NCBI GenBank assembly: GCA_964388445.1
Contig: CAYMAI010000007.1
Coordinates: 121,772 to 185,771 of the forward strand
Length of the DNA stretch: 64,000 nt
Direction: 5' to 3'
DNA from: CAYMAI01 sp964388445
GTDB taxonomy: Bacteria; 4484-113; JAGGVC01
Shown here: one piece after another, positions 8,412 through 16,412 of the stretch
How positions within the stretch are numbered: position 1 is the stretch's first letter
Layout of the letters: every line of letters begins with the position of its first letter
Program-made: the position numbers and the translations under genes
The notes under the pieces: generated by a model
Told to the model about the DNA's origin: nothing
Seen by the model: the letters and a program-made list of their open reading frames with translations, nothing else
Databases searched by the model: none

Positions 8412-9341
8412 TTAGACGGCCATTTGATGCTTGCGCACATCCTGCTGAAAATTACCGACTATCCTTGCAAGCGCAATGCTAATCATTTTAGCTCGAGAAG
8501 AGTGAGCGCGACTTACAAGTATAACCGGAGTCAATCCGCCTACAACCAAACCGATCATGTCTGCCTTGGCAAAATGCAACACCATCTTTACCGCAATATT
8601 GCAGGAATCCGTGTTGGGAAAAAGCAATATGTCAACTTCGCCGGCGCAAGGGCTTACAATTTTTTTGTGCGTTGCCGCTTCCGAATCCAAAAACACGTCC
8701 ACACCAAACGGACCGTCCATTTCCACCGCCCCGAACCTACCTTCGCGATGCCAGGCAATGATCGAACGTGCATCGTTCAAACTTGCGATGTCTTGCCCCT
8801 TATCCTCCATGAGGGCAGGAAGTCCGATTTTGGGAGTCTCAATCCCTATTGCGCGAGCCACTGTAATTGCATTGTCCAAAATCAAAGCCTTCTTCTCCGC
8901 ACACGGATCGACAACCATTCCGCCGTCGGTACAAATTAAAAGCCTGCTCTGAGCCGGATTTTCAATAATTGCCGCGTGCGAAATTAGGCTTTTGACGCCT
9001 TCGCCTTCGACATCGCGGTGGAGCACCGCCTTTAGTAGAACGTTTGTAGGAACGTTTCCTTTCAGTACGCTATCAGCCTGGCCTTGCGAAACCGCTTCGA
9101 CCGCGGCAAAGCAGGGATCGCCCGTATCCACTATTTCTGCAAATTTAGGCGCTGAATCGACTTTCAACATCGCCTTTTCAATTTCGATTCGGTTTCCAAA
9201 CAAAAGCGCGCTGCCAAGACCTTCTTCTTCAGAAAGCCGTACGGCTTCAATTACGGTAGGATCTTCCGCACCGGCGACAGCGATGCGGCTTTCAGGCAAA
9301 TCGCGCGCTTTCACAAGCACGCCGTCGAATGTTCTGATCAC
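8412..9341 (-). CDS. Phosphate acetyl/butyryltransferase family enzyme (Ptb-like)
   Basis: 309 residues from a GTG at 9341, which has GGAGGTG with a 5-nt gap; an upstream ATG at 9377 lacks a ribosome site and would add an unrelated start. The family core is clear: an N-terminal alpha/beta domain, AVEAVSQGQADSVLKGNVPT, the LLICTDGGMVVDP segment and the C-terminal LLFPNTDSCNIAVKM and ADMIGLVVGGLTPVILVSR stretches typical of phosphotransbutyrylase-like enzymes. These interconvert acyl-CoA and acyl-phosphate. The usual partner, a butyrate or acetate kinase gene, is not present, so acyl specificity is undecided between acetyl, butyryl and branched chains. Confidence 0.85.
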   Translation of the reverse strand: MIRTFDGVLVKARDLPESRIAVAGAEDPTVIEAVRLSEEEGLGSALLFGNRIEIEKAMLKVDSAPKFAEIVDTGDPCFAAVEAVSQGQADSVLKGNVPTNVLLKAVLHRDVEGEGVKSLISHAAIIENPAQSRLLICTDGGMVVDPCAEKKALILDNAITVARAIGIETPKIGLPALMEDKGQDIASLNDARSIIAWHREGRFGAVEMDGPFGVDVFLDSEAATHKKIVSPCAGEVDILLFPNTDSCNIAVKMVLHFAKADMIGLVVGGLTPVILVSRAHSSRAKMISIALARIVGNFQQDVRKHQMAV

Positions 9342-9433
9342 GACTGCACCTCCGTGCTGATGAAAGAATATTAGCATCGACCACGGCGCATTTATGTTAA
9401 ACGGCAGCTTGTGATGCGAGTGGATTGAAATAG

Positions 9434-10360
9434 CTAAGACGCCTGGTTTCCCGAATGCTCCGGCGACTCCGAATAGGATCCCAGCACAGAAAATGGCACA
9501 CGAGCAAACTCGCCACCATTTACGAATACGCGTGCTTCATACATCCCGCCGGGCAAATCGCCGGTTCCGGGCTTCAAATTGAAAGCAAGCTGTCTCGTCC
9601 CGTGGGTCTCAAGTTCAGCCGGAATAATCAGTCTTTCTATGTCGCCCGAACCCAAAAAATACCAATCGACCCTTATTGATGTTCCTTCGGGCGCCTTGGA
9701 AAGCAGCATTGTCAGATATATTACCGGGGCGTCCGGCTCGAATACTTCGGCAATCTCTTTGGGTGCCTGCGTAAGCCCAAATACACTTTTAGCCGTTTGA
9801 AAGTCGGAAAGCATCGGCGCGTCATCCGGTTCGTCATCAATAACATCTTCCGATTTCAAAGCAACTATGGCTTTTTTCAATTCCGCAGCCGTGAGCGGTT
9901 CCGGAAGCGAGTCGCCGATTATAAAGTAAACTACGGTTGCGGGAACGCCGTTTAGCTCCACATCTATTCGGTATTTGCCGTTTTCGCTGTCGCCCGCTTT
10001 GCGATTTAACCTAATATCGAATTCGCCTGGCTCGATTAGCTTATCGGAGGTTTCGTAAACTATGCTTCGCCTGTTCATATACGTCCATATAGTATTTACG
10101 TTTGCAGGAACGCCTTCACTTGCGTTTTTTATTTTTAATTTCAGATTCAGCGGCTCGCCGTCGTTTAAAAAATGCAGCCTGTGCTCTCCCATATCCGAAT
10201 TGTTCGACTCGCCTGTAATATAGGCACCTTCCACCGATGGAGGCTTCGCACACGAGTTGATCGTCAGCGCGGAAAAAGCAAAAATTAAAAGAGCTGGCAA
10301 AGCGCATTTTCGAATTCTTGCGGCGCAGAATCCCGGATAAGCTTGGAGTTTGGAAATCAC
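9434..10360 (-). CDS. Lipoprotein of unknown function
   Basis: 308 residues from a GTG at 10360. A TATAAT lies only 7 nt upstream of this codon, which excludes the upstream TTG at 10378 because that codon precedes the -10 box. The N-terminus has a basic stretch RIRK, a hydrophobic core and the lipobox TINSC. The mature part has two regions rich in strand-forming residues (roughly 60-140 and 215-300), each ending in wording like KYRIDVELNGVPATVVYFI and GGMYEARVFVNG, suggesting two Ig-like sandwiches. I recognise no family. The first codon may be at or very near the transcription start (see findings). Confidence 0.7.
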   Translation of the reverse strand: MISKLQAYPGFCAARIRKCALPALLIFAFSALTINSCAKPPSVEGAYITGESNNSDMGEHRLHFLNDGEPLNLKLKIKNASEGVPANVNTIWTYMNRRSIVYETSDKLIEPGEFDIRLNRKAGDSENGKYRIDVELNGVPATVVYFIIGDSLPEPLTAAELKKAIVALKSEDVIDDEPDDAPMLSDFQTAKSVFGLTQAPKEIAEVFEPDAPVIYLTMLLSKAPEGTSIRVDWYFLGSGDIERLIIPAELETHGTRQLAFNLKPGTGDLPGGMYEARVFVNGGEFARVPFSVLGSYSESPEHSGNQAS

Positions 10361-10366
10361 GGTCGC

Positions 10367-10372
10367 ATTATA
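10367..10372 (-). promoter_or_regulatory. -10 box for the 9434-10360 lipoprotein gene
   Basis: Perfect TATAAT on the minus strand in the divergent interval 10361-10435. A TTATCT 18 nt upstream is a weak -35. The transcription start expected 6-7 nt downstream falls on the GTG start codon, so the message may be leaderless. Confidence 0.5.
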
Positions 10373-10435
10373 GCCCAAACATTTAAAGCGAGATAAGTGG
10401 TATTATCGGGTATCCTTTCTTGGAAGGTGTTTCGC

Positions 10436-10831
10436 ATGAAGTATTTGATTTTGGCGGCTTTTGCGGCTTTGACGCTCGGATGTCTGACGGCCTTTAACTG
10501 CGGAGGCCCAAAACTGACGCCAGAGGGCCAGCGGGCGACCGAGCAAGAAACGCAAGTGCCGGGCATGGAAGAAGCGCTCGAAGTCAAGGATCGCACCATA
10601 CGCATCGCCATTGTGACGGCGATCAAAATGGACGTCGAACTTGTTCAGAACAACATCGAAGTGGAAGTAAGCCGCGGCAAAGTAATTCTGACGGGGAAAG
10701 TGCCAACGGAAGAAATGAAGGCACGAGCCGAAAAATATGCGCGTCAAACCGAGGCTGTTCAAGACGTTTTGAATAAAATTGAGGTCGATCCTTCATTGAA
10801 AGAGGAGCAGTTTTCACTTGACGACGCTTGA
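10436..10831 (+). CDS. BON-domain lipoprotein
   Basis: 131 residues. The ATG at 10436 is chosen over an in-frame codon 39 nt upstream because GGAAGGTG lies 6 nt before it and it opens a clean signal peptide with lipobox LTLGC. Residues ~45-125 are a BON domain: TIRIAIVTAIKMD, then IEVEVSRGKVILTGKVPTEE and ARQTEAVQDVLNKIEV. BON domains bind phospholipid or peptidoglycan-associated surfaces and are found in OsmY-like envelope stress proteins. It is anchored in the cell envelope and followed after 15 nt by scpB. Confidence 0.85.
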   Translation: MKYLILAAFAALTLGCLTAFNCGGPKLTPEGQRATEQETQVPGMEEALEVKDRTIRIAIVTAIKMDVELVQNNIEVEVSRGKVILTGKVPTEEMKARAEKYARQTEAVQDVLNKIEVDPSLKEEQFSLDDA

Positions 10832-10846
10832 TTACGGGCAGTTGAA

Positions 10847-11482
10847 ATGACGACAGCCAACACCGGAACTACGGAAGTGATTGCTGAAAACGCTCCCGAC
10901 GAAATTGCCCTTTTTTGCGCAATCCTGTTCTCGGCCGGCGGTACCGTCGAGTACAAACGGCTCGAAGAGCACTTCGGTTGGAGCGACGACGAATTTGAAA
11001 CAAGGCTCGAAGAAGCGCGCCGCTTGCTTTCCGCCGCAGGTTTAACCATCATCGAAGTTGCAGGTGGATTCAAAATGGTTACGCTTCCCGAAGCGTACGA
11101 GCCGCTTAAGGAGTTTTTTTCAAAGGTAAAAGAAACCGGGCTATCGAAAGCCGCGGTCGAAACGCTTTCTGTTATCGCTTACAAGCAGCCATGCACCCGC
11201 GGCGACGTTGAAGAAATACGGGGGGTCAACAGCGACGGCGTAATTCGGGGACTTCTCGACAAGCGCCTGATAAAGGTTAAAGAACGCACCGATACCCCGG
11301 GACGCCCGTTTACTTACGTAACGACATCTGCGTTTTTGGAACTTTTCGGTTTGAAATCGCTTAGGGATTTGCCGCGAGTCGAAGGATTGGAAAACTACAA
11401 AACCGGTGGCTATCCCGATGATCATGAGACGGCAAACGCACCACGCGAAGCGGACAATCCGGCGGAACAATTCGACGAATAA
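10847..11482 (+). CDS. scpB: Segregation and condensation protein B
   Basis: 211 residues. Two winged-helix domains characteristic of ScpB are seen: the first spans roughly residues 18-95 (IALFCAILFSAGGTVEYKRL) and the second 100-175, with the family signature LSKAAVETLSVIAYKQPCTRGDVEEIRG and RPFTYVTTSAFLELFGL. ScpB is the kite subunit of the SMC-ScpAB complex that compacts and segregates chromosomes. No scpA is adjacent, although scpA and scpB are often neighbours. A short charged tail follows. It is probably co-transcribed with the BON lipoprotein gene. Confidence 0.93.
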   Translation: MTTANTGTTEVIAENAPDEIALFCAILFSAGGTVEYKRLEEHFGWSDDEFETRLEEARRLLSAAGLTIIEVAGGFKMVTLPEAYEPLKEFFSKVKETGLSKAAVETLSVIAYKQPCTRGDVEEIRGVNSDGVIRGLLDKRLIKVKERTDTPGRPFTYVTTSAFLELFGLKSLRDLPRVEGLENYKTGGYPDDHETANAPREADNPAEQFDE

Positions 11483-11565
11483 GTGCACCATTTATTTCGA
11501 ATGGCTTTTGCCTTCAAATATGCCCGCTTTATTTCAAAATGCACCGGGCAAGTCAAGGTGATGTT

Positions 11566-12099
11566 TTACCTTACGTTGCACCTGATCATCCAGCTGTAAC
11601 CGGGATCGACGTTTAGATCCGGCGGTATGCCCATTCTGGAGTTTCCTTGGGCGCTGCTATAGTAATGCACATACACGCCGTGGGTCCTCCCCGGGTCGAA
11701 TACGAAGCACACCCAAAAAGTTCGGGGCACTCTGACCGGCGGATTAAGCGGAAACAATCTCCAGCCTTCTTGGGCATATTGAAAATCTTGATAGCTGCCG
11801 TCGATTCGCTTAATTTCGTGCATTGAAACGTCCAATATTTGTATTCGATACATATTCGAGTCGCCCGGCCGTCCATAACGCATTCCGTAAATCGAAACGC
11901 TTGTCAGCTCTTTATAGCCGCCAGGAAGTTGAAACTTCACTGCGTGGCCGCTGCCGGCGATACTTTGATATCCGTCGGAAGTGCCGTCGTCGTATTTCAT
12001 TTCGAGCGGCGGCTTTCGCGGACATGAGGAAAGTATTGGAACGAACAGAACAAGCAGCGCCAAAAACGCCGCGTCGCGCATAATAATACCCCTAATCAT
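11566..12099 (-). CDS. Lipoprotein consisting of one 'DDGT-GSGHAV' domain
   Basis: 177 residues. AGGAGG with a 6-nt gap supports the ATG at 12099. The signal peptide ends ILSSC (lipobox). The mature protein is a single domain starting KYDDGTSDGYQSIAGSGHAV, continuing through ELTSVSIYGMRYG, FWVCFVFDP and HGVYVHYYSS to GYSWMIRCNV. This order matches the last ~140 residues of the divergently transcribed protein at 12246-13616. The strand-rich pattern suggests a jelly-roll or carbohydrate-binding-like sandwich. The function is unknown. Confidence 0.8.
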   Translation of the reverse strand: MIRGIIMRDAAFLALLVLFVPILSSCPRKPPLEMKYDDGTSDGYQSIAGSGHAVKFQLPGGYKELTSVSIYGMRYGRPGDSNMYRIQILDVSMHEIKRIDGSYQDFQYAQEGWRLFPLNPPVRVPRTFWVCFVFDPGRTHGVYVHYYSSAQGNSRMGIPPDLNVDPGYSWMIRCNVR

Positions 12100-12130
12100 C
12101 TCGCGCCTCCTGAAACTCAGTTTCGTTACT

Positions 12131-12136
12131 ATTATA
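12131..12136 (-). promoter_or_regulatory. Candidate -10 box for the 11566-12099 lipoprotein gene
   Basis: TATAAT on the minus strand within GGTATAATAG, about 32 nt upstream of the ATG. The -35 is poor. It faces another TATAAT on the plus strand 20 nt away, so the two related genes are divergently transcribed from one small intergenic region. Confidence 0.4.
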
Positions 12137-12156
12137 CCATTCCGTGCATCACAAGG

Positions 12157-12162
12157 TATAAT
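12157..12162 (+). promoter_or_regulatory. Candidate -10 box for the 12246-13616 gene
   Basis: TATAAT within AAGGTATAATCC, 84 nt upstream of the start codon. The -35 region is not consensus. Confidence 0.4.
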
Positions 12163-12245
12163 CCTGTCGTCGCCGGAAAAATCTGTTGGCGCAGTATGTT
12201 CATTCGAGGATTTTCACCCGGCAGTAGATGTTGAGGGAGATAAAA

Positions 12246-13616
12246 ATGACTATCAAATTAAAGGGAATTCTGATTGGCGCAATTTTCGGTTTCGCGCTTG
12301 GATTTACCGCGGCCATTTATATCGCTCCAAATGGGGGCAAGGAAATGAACGATAAAAGTCAGACCGGCCAAAATTTAGTCCCAATGGCCTCGAACGCCAG
12401 CGAATCCGGCGGCACTATTCGAGGAGCCAATTGCAAAGTGGAATTTTCGGGTATTGCGCCGGAATATGCAAAAGCCGCCGCATCGGTGTTCGACGCCGCG
12501 CATGACGGTTACCGGGAAAAGCTTGGAATCAATCTGCCTGATTTCGTGTTTATACGGATAGAAGTAACCGGAGAGGAAACTCGGCTTTGGACGGACGGAA
12601 TTGACAGCATTTTCCTGAATTTGTCATCGCCGGAAGATCTGTTGCCGGACTCGCCTTACAGAAATATCTACGGATTCTGTCACGAGCCGGGCCACATCGC
12701 AATGTATTCGCGTATGAAATCTCTTGTGGGACTGCCGGACGGCGTCGGCGAAGGTTGGGCGCACTATGCCGGCAGCGTAGTTACCGATTACGTTTGGGAA
12801 AATCTCGGCGAAAACGCCTGGCCGGTTTCTTTCGACTACTCGGCGAGCGGCACGAGCCGTCTTCGCGAACAAAGGAAAGCGGAAAAACTAGACGCAATCG
12901 ATATTGCCGCGTGCGCGTTTTATTCAATGGGCGAAAAGTATGGGCATGAAATGGTCGGTCTCGCGATGCGCGAGGCGCTTGCGGAAAAACCCACCGGCGC
13001 TGAGCTAATGCCGAGATTCAAAAACGCGGTGGCGGAAATAATGGGTGATGACGCCGCGAACGAGATTCCCGAAAGCATTCTGCATGCCGCACTCACCTGG
13101 CAATCATCTAGGCTTGCCAAAGGAGAAACTCCGCCGGCAAGCTATTTCGCTTCGCTTAAAGTTTCGGAAGGCGAATGGATGGGGTTTAACGACGGAACCG
13201 ATGAATCCATGCGCTCGATCGCCGGAAGCGGCCATGCCGTGCTTTTCAGTTCGGGCGGGCGTAGCCGTCTTGCAAAAGTGCGGCTTTTCGGTGGAAGGTA
13301 CGGCCCGGTTGCCAGCGATTCGGTTTTTAGATTGACCGTTCTCGATACTTCGTTTAATGCCTTAAAGGTCTTTGAATTTCCATTTATGAGCTTTGCGATC
13401 GAAACGGACGAGCTTTATTGGGTCGAATTCGACATGGATAGCCTCGAAATACCGGAGGCGTTTTTCGTTTGCTTCGATTTTTCTCCTAGCGCCTACGACG
13501 GAATATACGCGGGATTGGATACCGGTTCTACCGGTCATAGCTTTACCGCGCTGCCGGGAGATCACCTGCAAGATTTCGAGCTTGGAGAGTGGATGATCGA
13601 GGTAAAGCTGCGGTAG
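12246..13616 (+). CDS. Signal-anchored HEPGH metallopeptidase with C-terminal 'DDGT-GSGHAV' domain
   Basis: 456 residues from the ATG at 12246, which has GAGGGAG upstream; the ATG 18 nt earlier contains that ribosome site and is rejected. An N-terminal hydrophobic segment (residues 7-27) anchors or exports the protein. Residues ~60-290 look like a zinc peptidase of the gluzincin type: HEPGH at 146-150 is an HExxH motif and E169 in GEGWAHY is placed to be the third ligand. Residues ~315-456 form a strand-rich domain, DDGTDESMRSIAGSGHAV to WMIEVKLR, related to the whole lipoprotein at 11566-12099. Substrate is unknown. The ECF sigma factor gene follows 63 nt downstream. Confidence 0.8.
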   Translation: MTIKLKGILIGAIFGFALGFTAAIYIAPNGGKEMNDKSQTGQNLVPMASNASESGGTIRGANCKVEFSGIAPEYAKAAASVFDAAHDGYREKLGINLPDFVFIRIEVTGEETRLWTDGIDSIFLNLSSPEDLLPDSPYRNIYGFCHEPGHIAMYSRMKSLVGLPDGVGEGWAHYAGSVVTDYVWENLGENAWPVSFDYSASGTSRLREQRKAEKLDAIDIAACAFYSMGEKYGHEMVGLAMREALAEKPTGAELMPRFKNAVAEIMGDDAANEIPESILHAALTWQSSRLAKGETPPASYFASLKVSEGEWMGFNDGTDESMRSIAGSGHAVLFSSGGRSRLAKVRLFGGRYGPVASDSVFRLTVLDTSFNALKVFEFPFMSFAIETDELYWVEFDMDSLEIPEAFFVCFDFSPSAYDGIYAGLDTGSTGHSFTALPGDHLQDFELGEWMIEVKLR

Positions 13617-13669
13617 CAAGCAAAAAAAATTTGGGACATTGGTGACTTTTTCAGGCTTTTGAACGTCAA

Positions 13670-13675
13670 TATAAT
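13670..13675 (+). promoter_or_regulatory. -10 box directly upstream of the ECF sigma factor gene
   Basis: TATAAT ends 4 nt before the ATG at 13680. If used, transcription would start at or next to the start codon. The -35 is not consensus. No Shine-Dalgarno sequence is seen. Confidence 0.4.
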
Positions 13676-13679
13676 CGTC

Positions 13680-14204
13680 ATGACAGACGTTCAGGCAAAA
13701 GAAAAATTCGAGAGCGTGTTAACCGAAGAGGTTTATCACGCCGCTTGGCGCTATTCGCTCAGACTTGCGGGAAATCGACCGGACGCGGAAGACCTGCTGC
13801 AGTCTGCGCTTGCGCAAGCATTCGTCAAGTTCACTCAACTCCGGAATCTCGATTCGTTTCGCGCCTGGCTGTTCGCGATTATCCGGAACCAGTTTCTATC
13901 TTCACGTCAAAGCTCGCAAAAATCTGCCGTAGAAATCGAATTCAGCTCTATAACGTCAATCTCGCAATCCGACGTTCTCGTTCAGGATTTGTTAGACGCA
14001 ATCGACTCCTTGCCTGCGCAATTTCGAGAAGTGCTGGTGCTTTTCTATTTCGAAAAGCTATCGATAAAGGAAACGGCAGAAGTGCTGCAAATTGGGATTG
14101 GCGCAGTTAAGCAGAGGCTTTTGCGTGCTCGTCGTGCGATAAGGGAACAAATGGCGCCTCAAAAGAAGCCGGCAGTTTTGCCGCAGAGGGAGGATATGGT
14201 ATGA
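13680..14204 (+). CDS. ECF-type RNA polymerase sigma factor
   Basis: 174 residues from the ATG at 13680; a TTG at 13659 would add seven residues and contains the TATAAT. Region 2 spans about residues 18-80 (WRYSLRLAGNRPDAEDLLQ, RAWLFAIIRNQFL). A short acidic linker leads to region 4 at ~105-165 (LPAQFREVLVLFYFEKLS, then IKETAEVLQIGIGAVKQRL, the helix-turn-helix). Lack of regions 1 and 3 marks group 4 (ECF). It overlaps the next gene by 4 nt (ATGA), a membrane protein with the layout of an anti-sigma factor, so activity is probably set by an envelope signal. Confidence 0.9.
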   Translation: MTDVQAKEKFESVLTEEVYHAAWRYSLRLAGNRPDAEDLLQSALAQAFVKFTQLRNLDSFRAWLFAIIRNQFLSSRQSSQKSAVEIEFSSITSISQSDVLVQDLLDAIDSLPAQFREVLVLFYFEKLSIKETAEVLQIGIGAVKQRLLRARRAIREQMAPQKKPAVLPQREDMV

Positions 14205-15106
14205 GCGGAACACTCGGCAAGATAGTTTTCTGGAACTCGGGAAACACTGGCGATCTTTCCCCCGAAGTACGTAAGGCCATCCGGATGAACGATCGTTTAG
14301 GTCTGGCTTTGAGCGAAAACGAAGCGCTCAATGCGATTTCGATTGAATATTCCGGCAATTCCGAAGAGCCGCCGGATATTCGGAGTACTCTTGATGCCGC
14401 ATTTTTGCGTGCATCTAACCTAAAGGAGGTAAAACAATCGATGTTCAGTTACTTGTTTACCGGCAAGCGCTGGTATCTGCAGATAGCTGCAGCTTTATTG
14501 TTCGCCATTTCGATTTGCGCATACGCATTTTTGCCCGGCAATCCAGGATGGGCGCAAACCGACGGCTGGGTGCTCGAATACAAGCTCGGTCAATCATCCG
14601 AAGGCAGAGACCCCGAAACAGCATTTCAAACGACAATCGAAAGCGCGCAGAAAGCACTCCACGAATATCTTCTTGCCATTCGGGAAACCAATCCCGATCA
14701 ACCAAAATCGAACGTCATCGTTAATGTCAACTCAAGAAACGGCGTAGTGACTTTATCTATAGCTGTTCTCGGAAATGACTCAATTACGGCTGACGATGTA
14801 AAAGAAGTACTTTCTACAGTGCCGGGGCTTCCCGTTCCGGTTGTTACCGATGCGACCTGGTTTTCACGAAACGGATTGCCGGGAGAAGGACTTCTTTCTC
14901 TGATGCTCGACGATCACTTATTCCACTTTCCGATTTCGGCAAGCAAGGCAGAAATGGAATCCGCTTTAAACGAGTGGCTGGCGATTAACAGACCCGGCAA
15001 GAAAGCAAATGTGGAAGTTTTGGTTTCAACAAGCCAGGATGAAGAAGGCGGCGAAAGAAAGGAAGTAAAGGTGAAAATTGAAATCGTGGACGGCAAAGAA
15101 AGCTAA
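14201..15106 (+). CDS. Single-pass membrane protein, putative anti-sigma factor
   Basis: 301 residues, overlapping the sigma factor gene by ATGA. Residues 1-90 are cytoplasmic and helical, one transmembrane helix lies at ~92-111 (WYLQIAAALLFAISICAYAF), and ~190 residues are extracytoplasmic. The outer part mixes helices and strands, e.g. NVIVNVNSRNGVVTLSIAV, and ends in an acidic/basic KEVKVKIEIVDGKES stretch. The zinc-binding HxxxCxxC motif of common anti-sigma domains is absent, so the assignment rests on position, overlap and topology. A strong terminator at 15132 closes the operon. Confidence 0.7.
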   Translation: MSGTLGKIVFWNSGNTGDLSPEVRKAIRMNDRLGLALSENEALNAISIEYSGNSEEPPDIRSTLDAAFLRASNLKEVKQSMFSYLFTGKRWYLQIAAALLFAISICAYAFLPGNPGWAQTDGWVLEYKLGQSSEGRDPETAFQTTIESAQKALHEYLLAIRETNPDQPKSNVIVNVNSRNGVVTLSIAVLGNDSITADDVKEVLSTVPGLPVPVVTDATWFSRNGLPGEGLLSLMLDDHLFHFPISASKAEMESALNEWLAINRPGKKANVEVLVSTSQDEEGGERKEVKVKIEIVDGKES

Positions 15107-15131
15107 ATAAGGCAAATTTCGCCAAAACGAA

Positions 15132-15163
15132 AGCGCCGCGGGAACTCCCTGCGGCGCTTTTTT
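15132..15163 (+). terminator. Intrinsic terminator after the sigma/anti-sigma pair
   Basis: Stem AGCGCCGCGGG / CCCTGCGGCGCT with a 4-nt loop, followed by a run of seven T. It lies 25 nt after the stop codon at 15106. Confidence 0.9.
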
Positions 15164-15178
15164 GTTGCGTGATACGAT

Positions 15179-15721
15179 ATGACCGTGGAAACGAATTCCG
15201 GCGGAAAAATACTCGTTTGGCCTGAAATCGCGGTAACCGCAGACATAATCGCGTTACGAAAAAGGCAGGATTTTGAGCTTCAACCTGGAGGCATCGACTC
15301 GAAACCAGGCGATTCGCCCGTTTCTTTATCCGGTCTTTCGGGCTATTTCGAAGTCTTGTTGATTAAGCGCAGGTATCCGCCGTTTGAAAATTCGTGGGCA
15401 TTGCCAGGCGGCGGAGTCGAATCGAGCGAGGACTTGGTTGACGCGGCGCGAAGAGAATTAATGGAAGAGACCGGCCTCGTCGCGGAAGACCTTCGCCAGT
15501 TTAAAACGTACGGCACGCCGGGACGCGACCCGCGCTGCCGGGTAGTATCGGTCATTTTCTGGACTATACTTGGCCTTGCTGGCTCTCAACATGCAGCCGC
15601 GGGCAGCGATGCGAAGGAAACGGGTTGGTTTCCGTTAAGCAGCCTTCCGCCGCTTGCATTCGACCACGCCAAAATACTTGAAGATTTATCGAACGCTGTT
15701 TTTGGGCAGCAGTTGCGCTGA
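15179..15721 (+). CDS. Nudix hydrolase
   Basis: 180 residues. A complete Nudix box GX5EX7REUXEEXGU lies at residues 78-100, with G78, E84, R92-E93-L94, E96-E97 and G99-L100 all present. The region before it (LLIKRRYPPFENSWALPGG) and the downstream TYGTPGRDPR resemble ADP-ribose or NAD-related Nudix enzymes, but substrate cannot be fixed from the box. It probably hydrolyses a nucleoside-diphosphate derivative in the cytoplasm. It starts just after a terminator and precedes a separately promoted coiled-coil gene. Confidence 0.88.
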   Translation: MTVETNSGGKILVWPEIAVTADIIALRKRQDFELQPGGIDSKPGDSPVSLSGLSGYFEVLLIKRRYPPFENSWALPGGGVESSEDLVDAARRELMEETGLVAEDLRQFKTYGTPGRDPRCRVVSVIFWTILGLAGSQHAAAGSDAKETGWFPLSSLPPLAFDHAKILEDLSNAVFGQQLR

Positions 15722-15744
15722 AAGAAATGAGGGAATTTCGATGT

Positions 15745-15750
15745 TATAAT
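15745..15750 (+). promoter_or_regulatory. Extended -10 promoter for the coiled-coil gene
   Basis: TGTTATAAT, a TG-N-TATAAT extended -10, 30 nt upstream of the ATG at 15781. It lies inside the frame extension upstream of that ATG, which supports the shorter start. Confidence 0.5.
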
Positions 15751-15780
15751 CAACGTGGCATTTCGGCGGAGGAAGAGCTG

Positions 15781-16380
15781 ATGAACGAAAATCCTGAAAG
15801 ATTTTGGGAACCTGGCGATGCAAATGTAGCCGGAGACGAAAAGCCGGATAATCCTGCTCAATCAAATGAATCGTCTAATGAACAAAGCGGCGAGCCCTCG
15901 ACGCAAATGGAGTCCGAATCGGATAGCAGCGGCATAGCGGCGCAAGGCGCGCCTGCCGAAGCGAAATCCGAGGCTTCAAATTCCGGCGAAACAGGGGCCA
16001 AGGACGAACAGCAAGATTCAACCACGAAAATGAAAGAACAGCTGGTCGACGTATCGAAAAAAGTAGGAAAGACTTTGTCCGAATGGGGTACGAAAGTGGC
16101 TCAAAAATCGGGCGAGCTAATCGAGCAGGGCAAGCTGGAGTTCAAAATTTCGACTATCGAGCGCAAGATTGCGAAAGCGAACCGCGAAGTCGGCGAAAAG
16201 CTGTATAACCTTTGGAGTCAAGGCAGGGTAGAGGACAGAATCGTTCTCGACTTTTTGGCGAACGATCTTGAAGAAATTGCAGATTCCAAATCCGAGTTAT
16301 CGACGCTTAAGGAACTTCTTGAAAACCTGAAATACGAGCCTTCGGCAAAACCCGCCGAAAAGCCTCCGGACAATTCTTAA
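15781..16380 (+). CDS. Acidic, disordered-plus-coiled-coil protein of unknown function
   Basis: 199 residues from the ATG at 15781 with GGAGGAAG upstream; an ATG 54 nt earlier precedes the promoter and is rejected. Residues 1-85 are rich in Ser, Glu, Asn and Gln with no hydrophobic core, so probably disordered. Residues ~88-190 are helical with heptad-like patterns: MKEQLVDVSKKVGKTLSEWG, then KISTIERKIAKANREVGEKL and LEEIADSKSELSTLKELLENL. The last part resembles bacterial proteins in which a similar helical pair accompanies a zinc ribbon, but no cysteines occur here. There is no signal peptide. It may be co-transcribed with the DUF2225 gene 32 nt downstream. Confidence 0.75.
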   Translation: MNENPERFWEPGDANVAGDEKPDNPAQSNESSNEQSGEPSTQMESESDSSGIAAQGAPAEAKSEASNSGETGAKDEQQDSTTKMKEQLVDVSKKVGKTLSEWGTKVAQKSGELIEQGKLEFKISTIERKIAKANREVGEKLYNLWSQGRVEDRIVLDFLANDLEEIADSKSELSTLKELLENLKYEPSAKPAEKPPDNS

Positions 16381-16412
16381 TCGAATCTCGATTTGCTTCG
16401 GGAGAAACAAAA

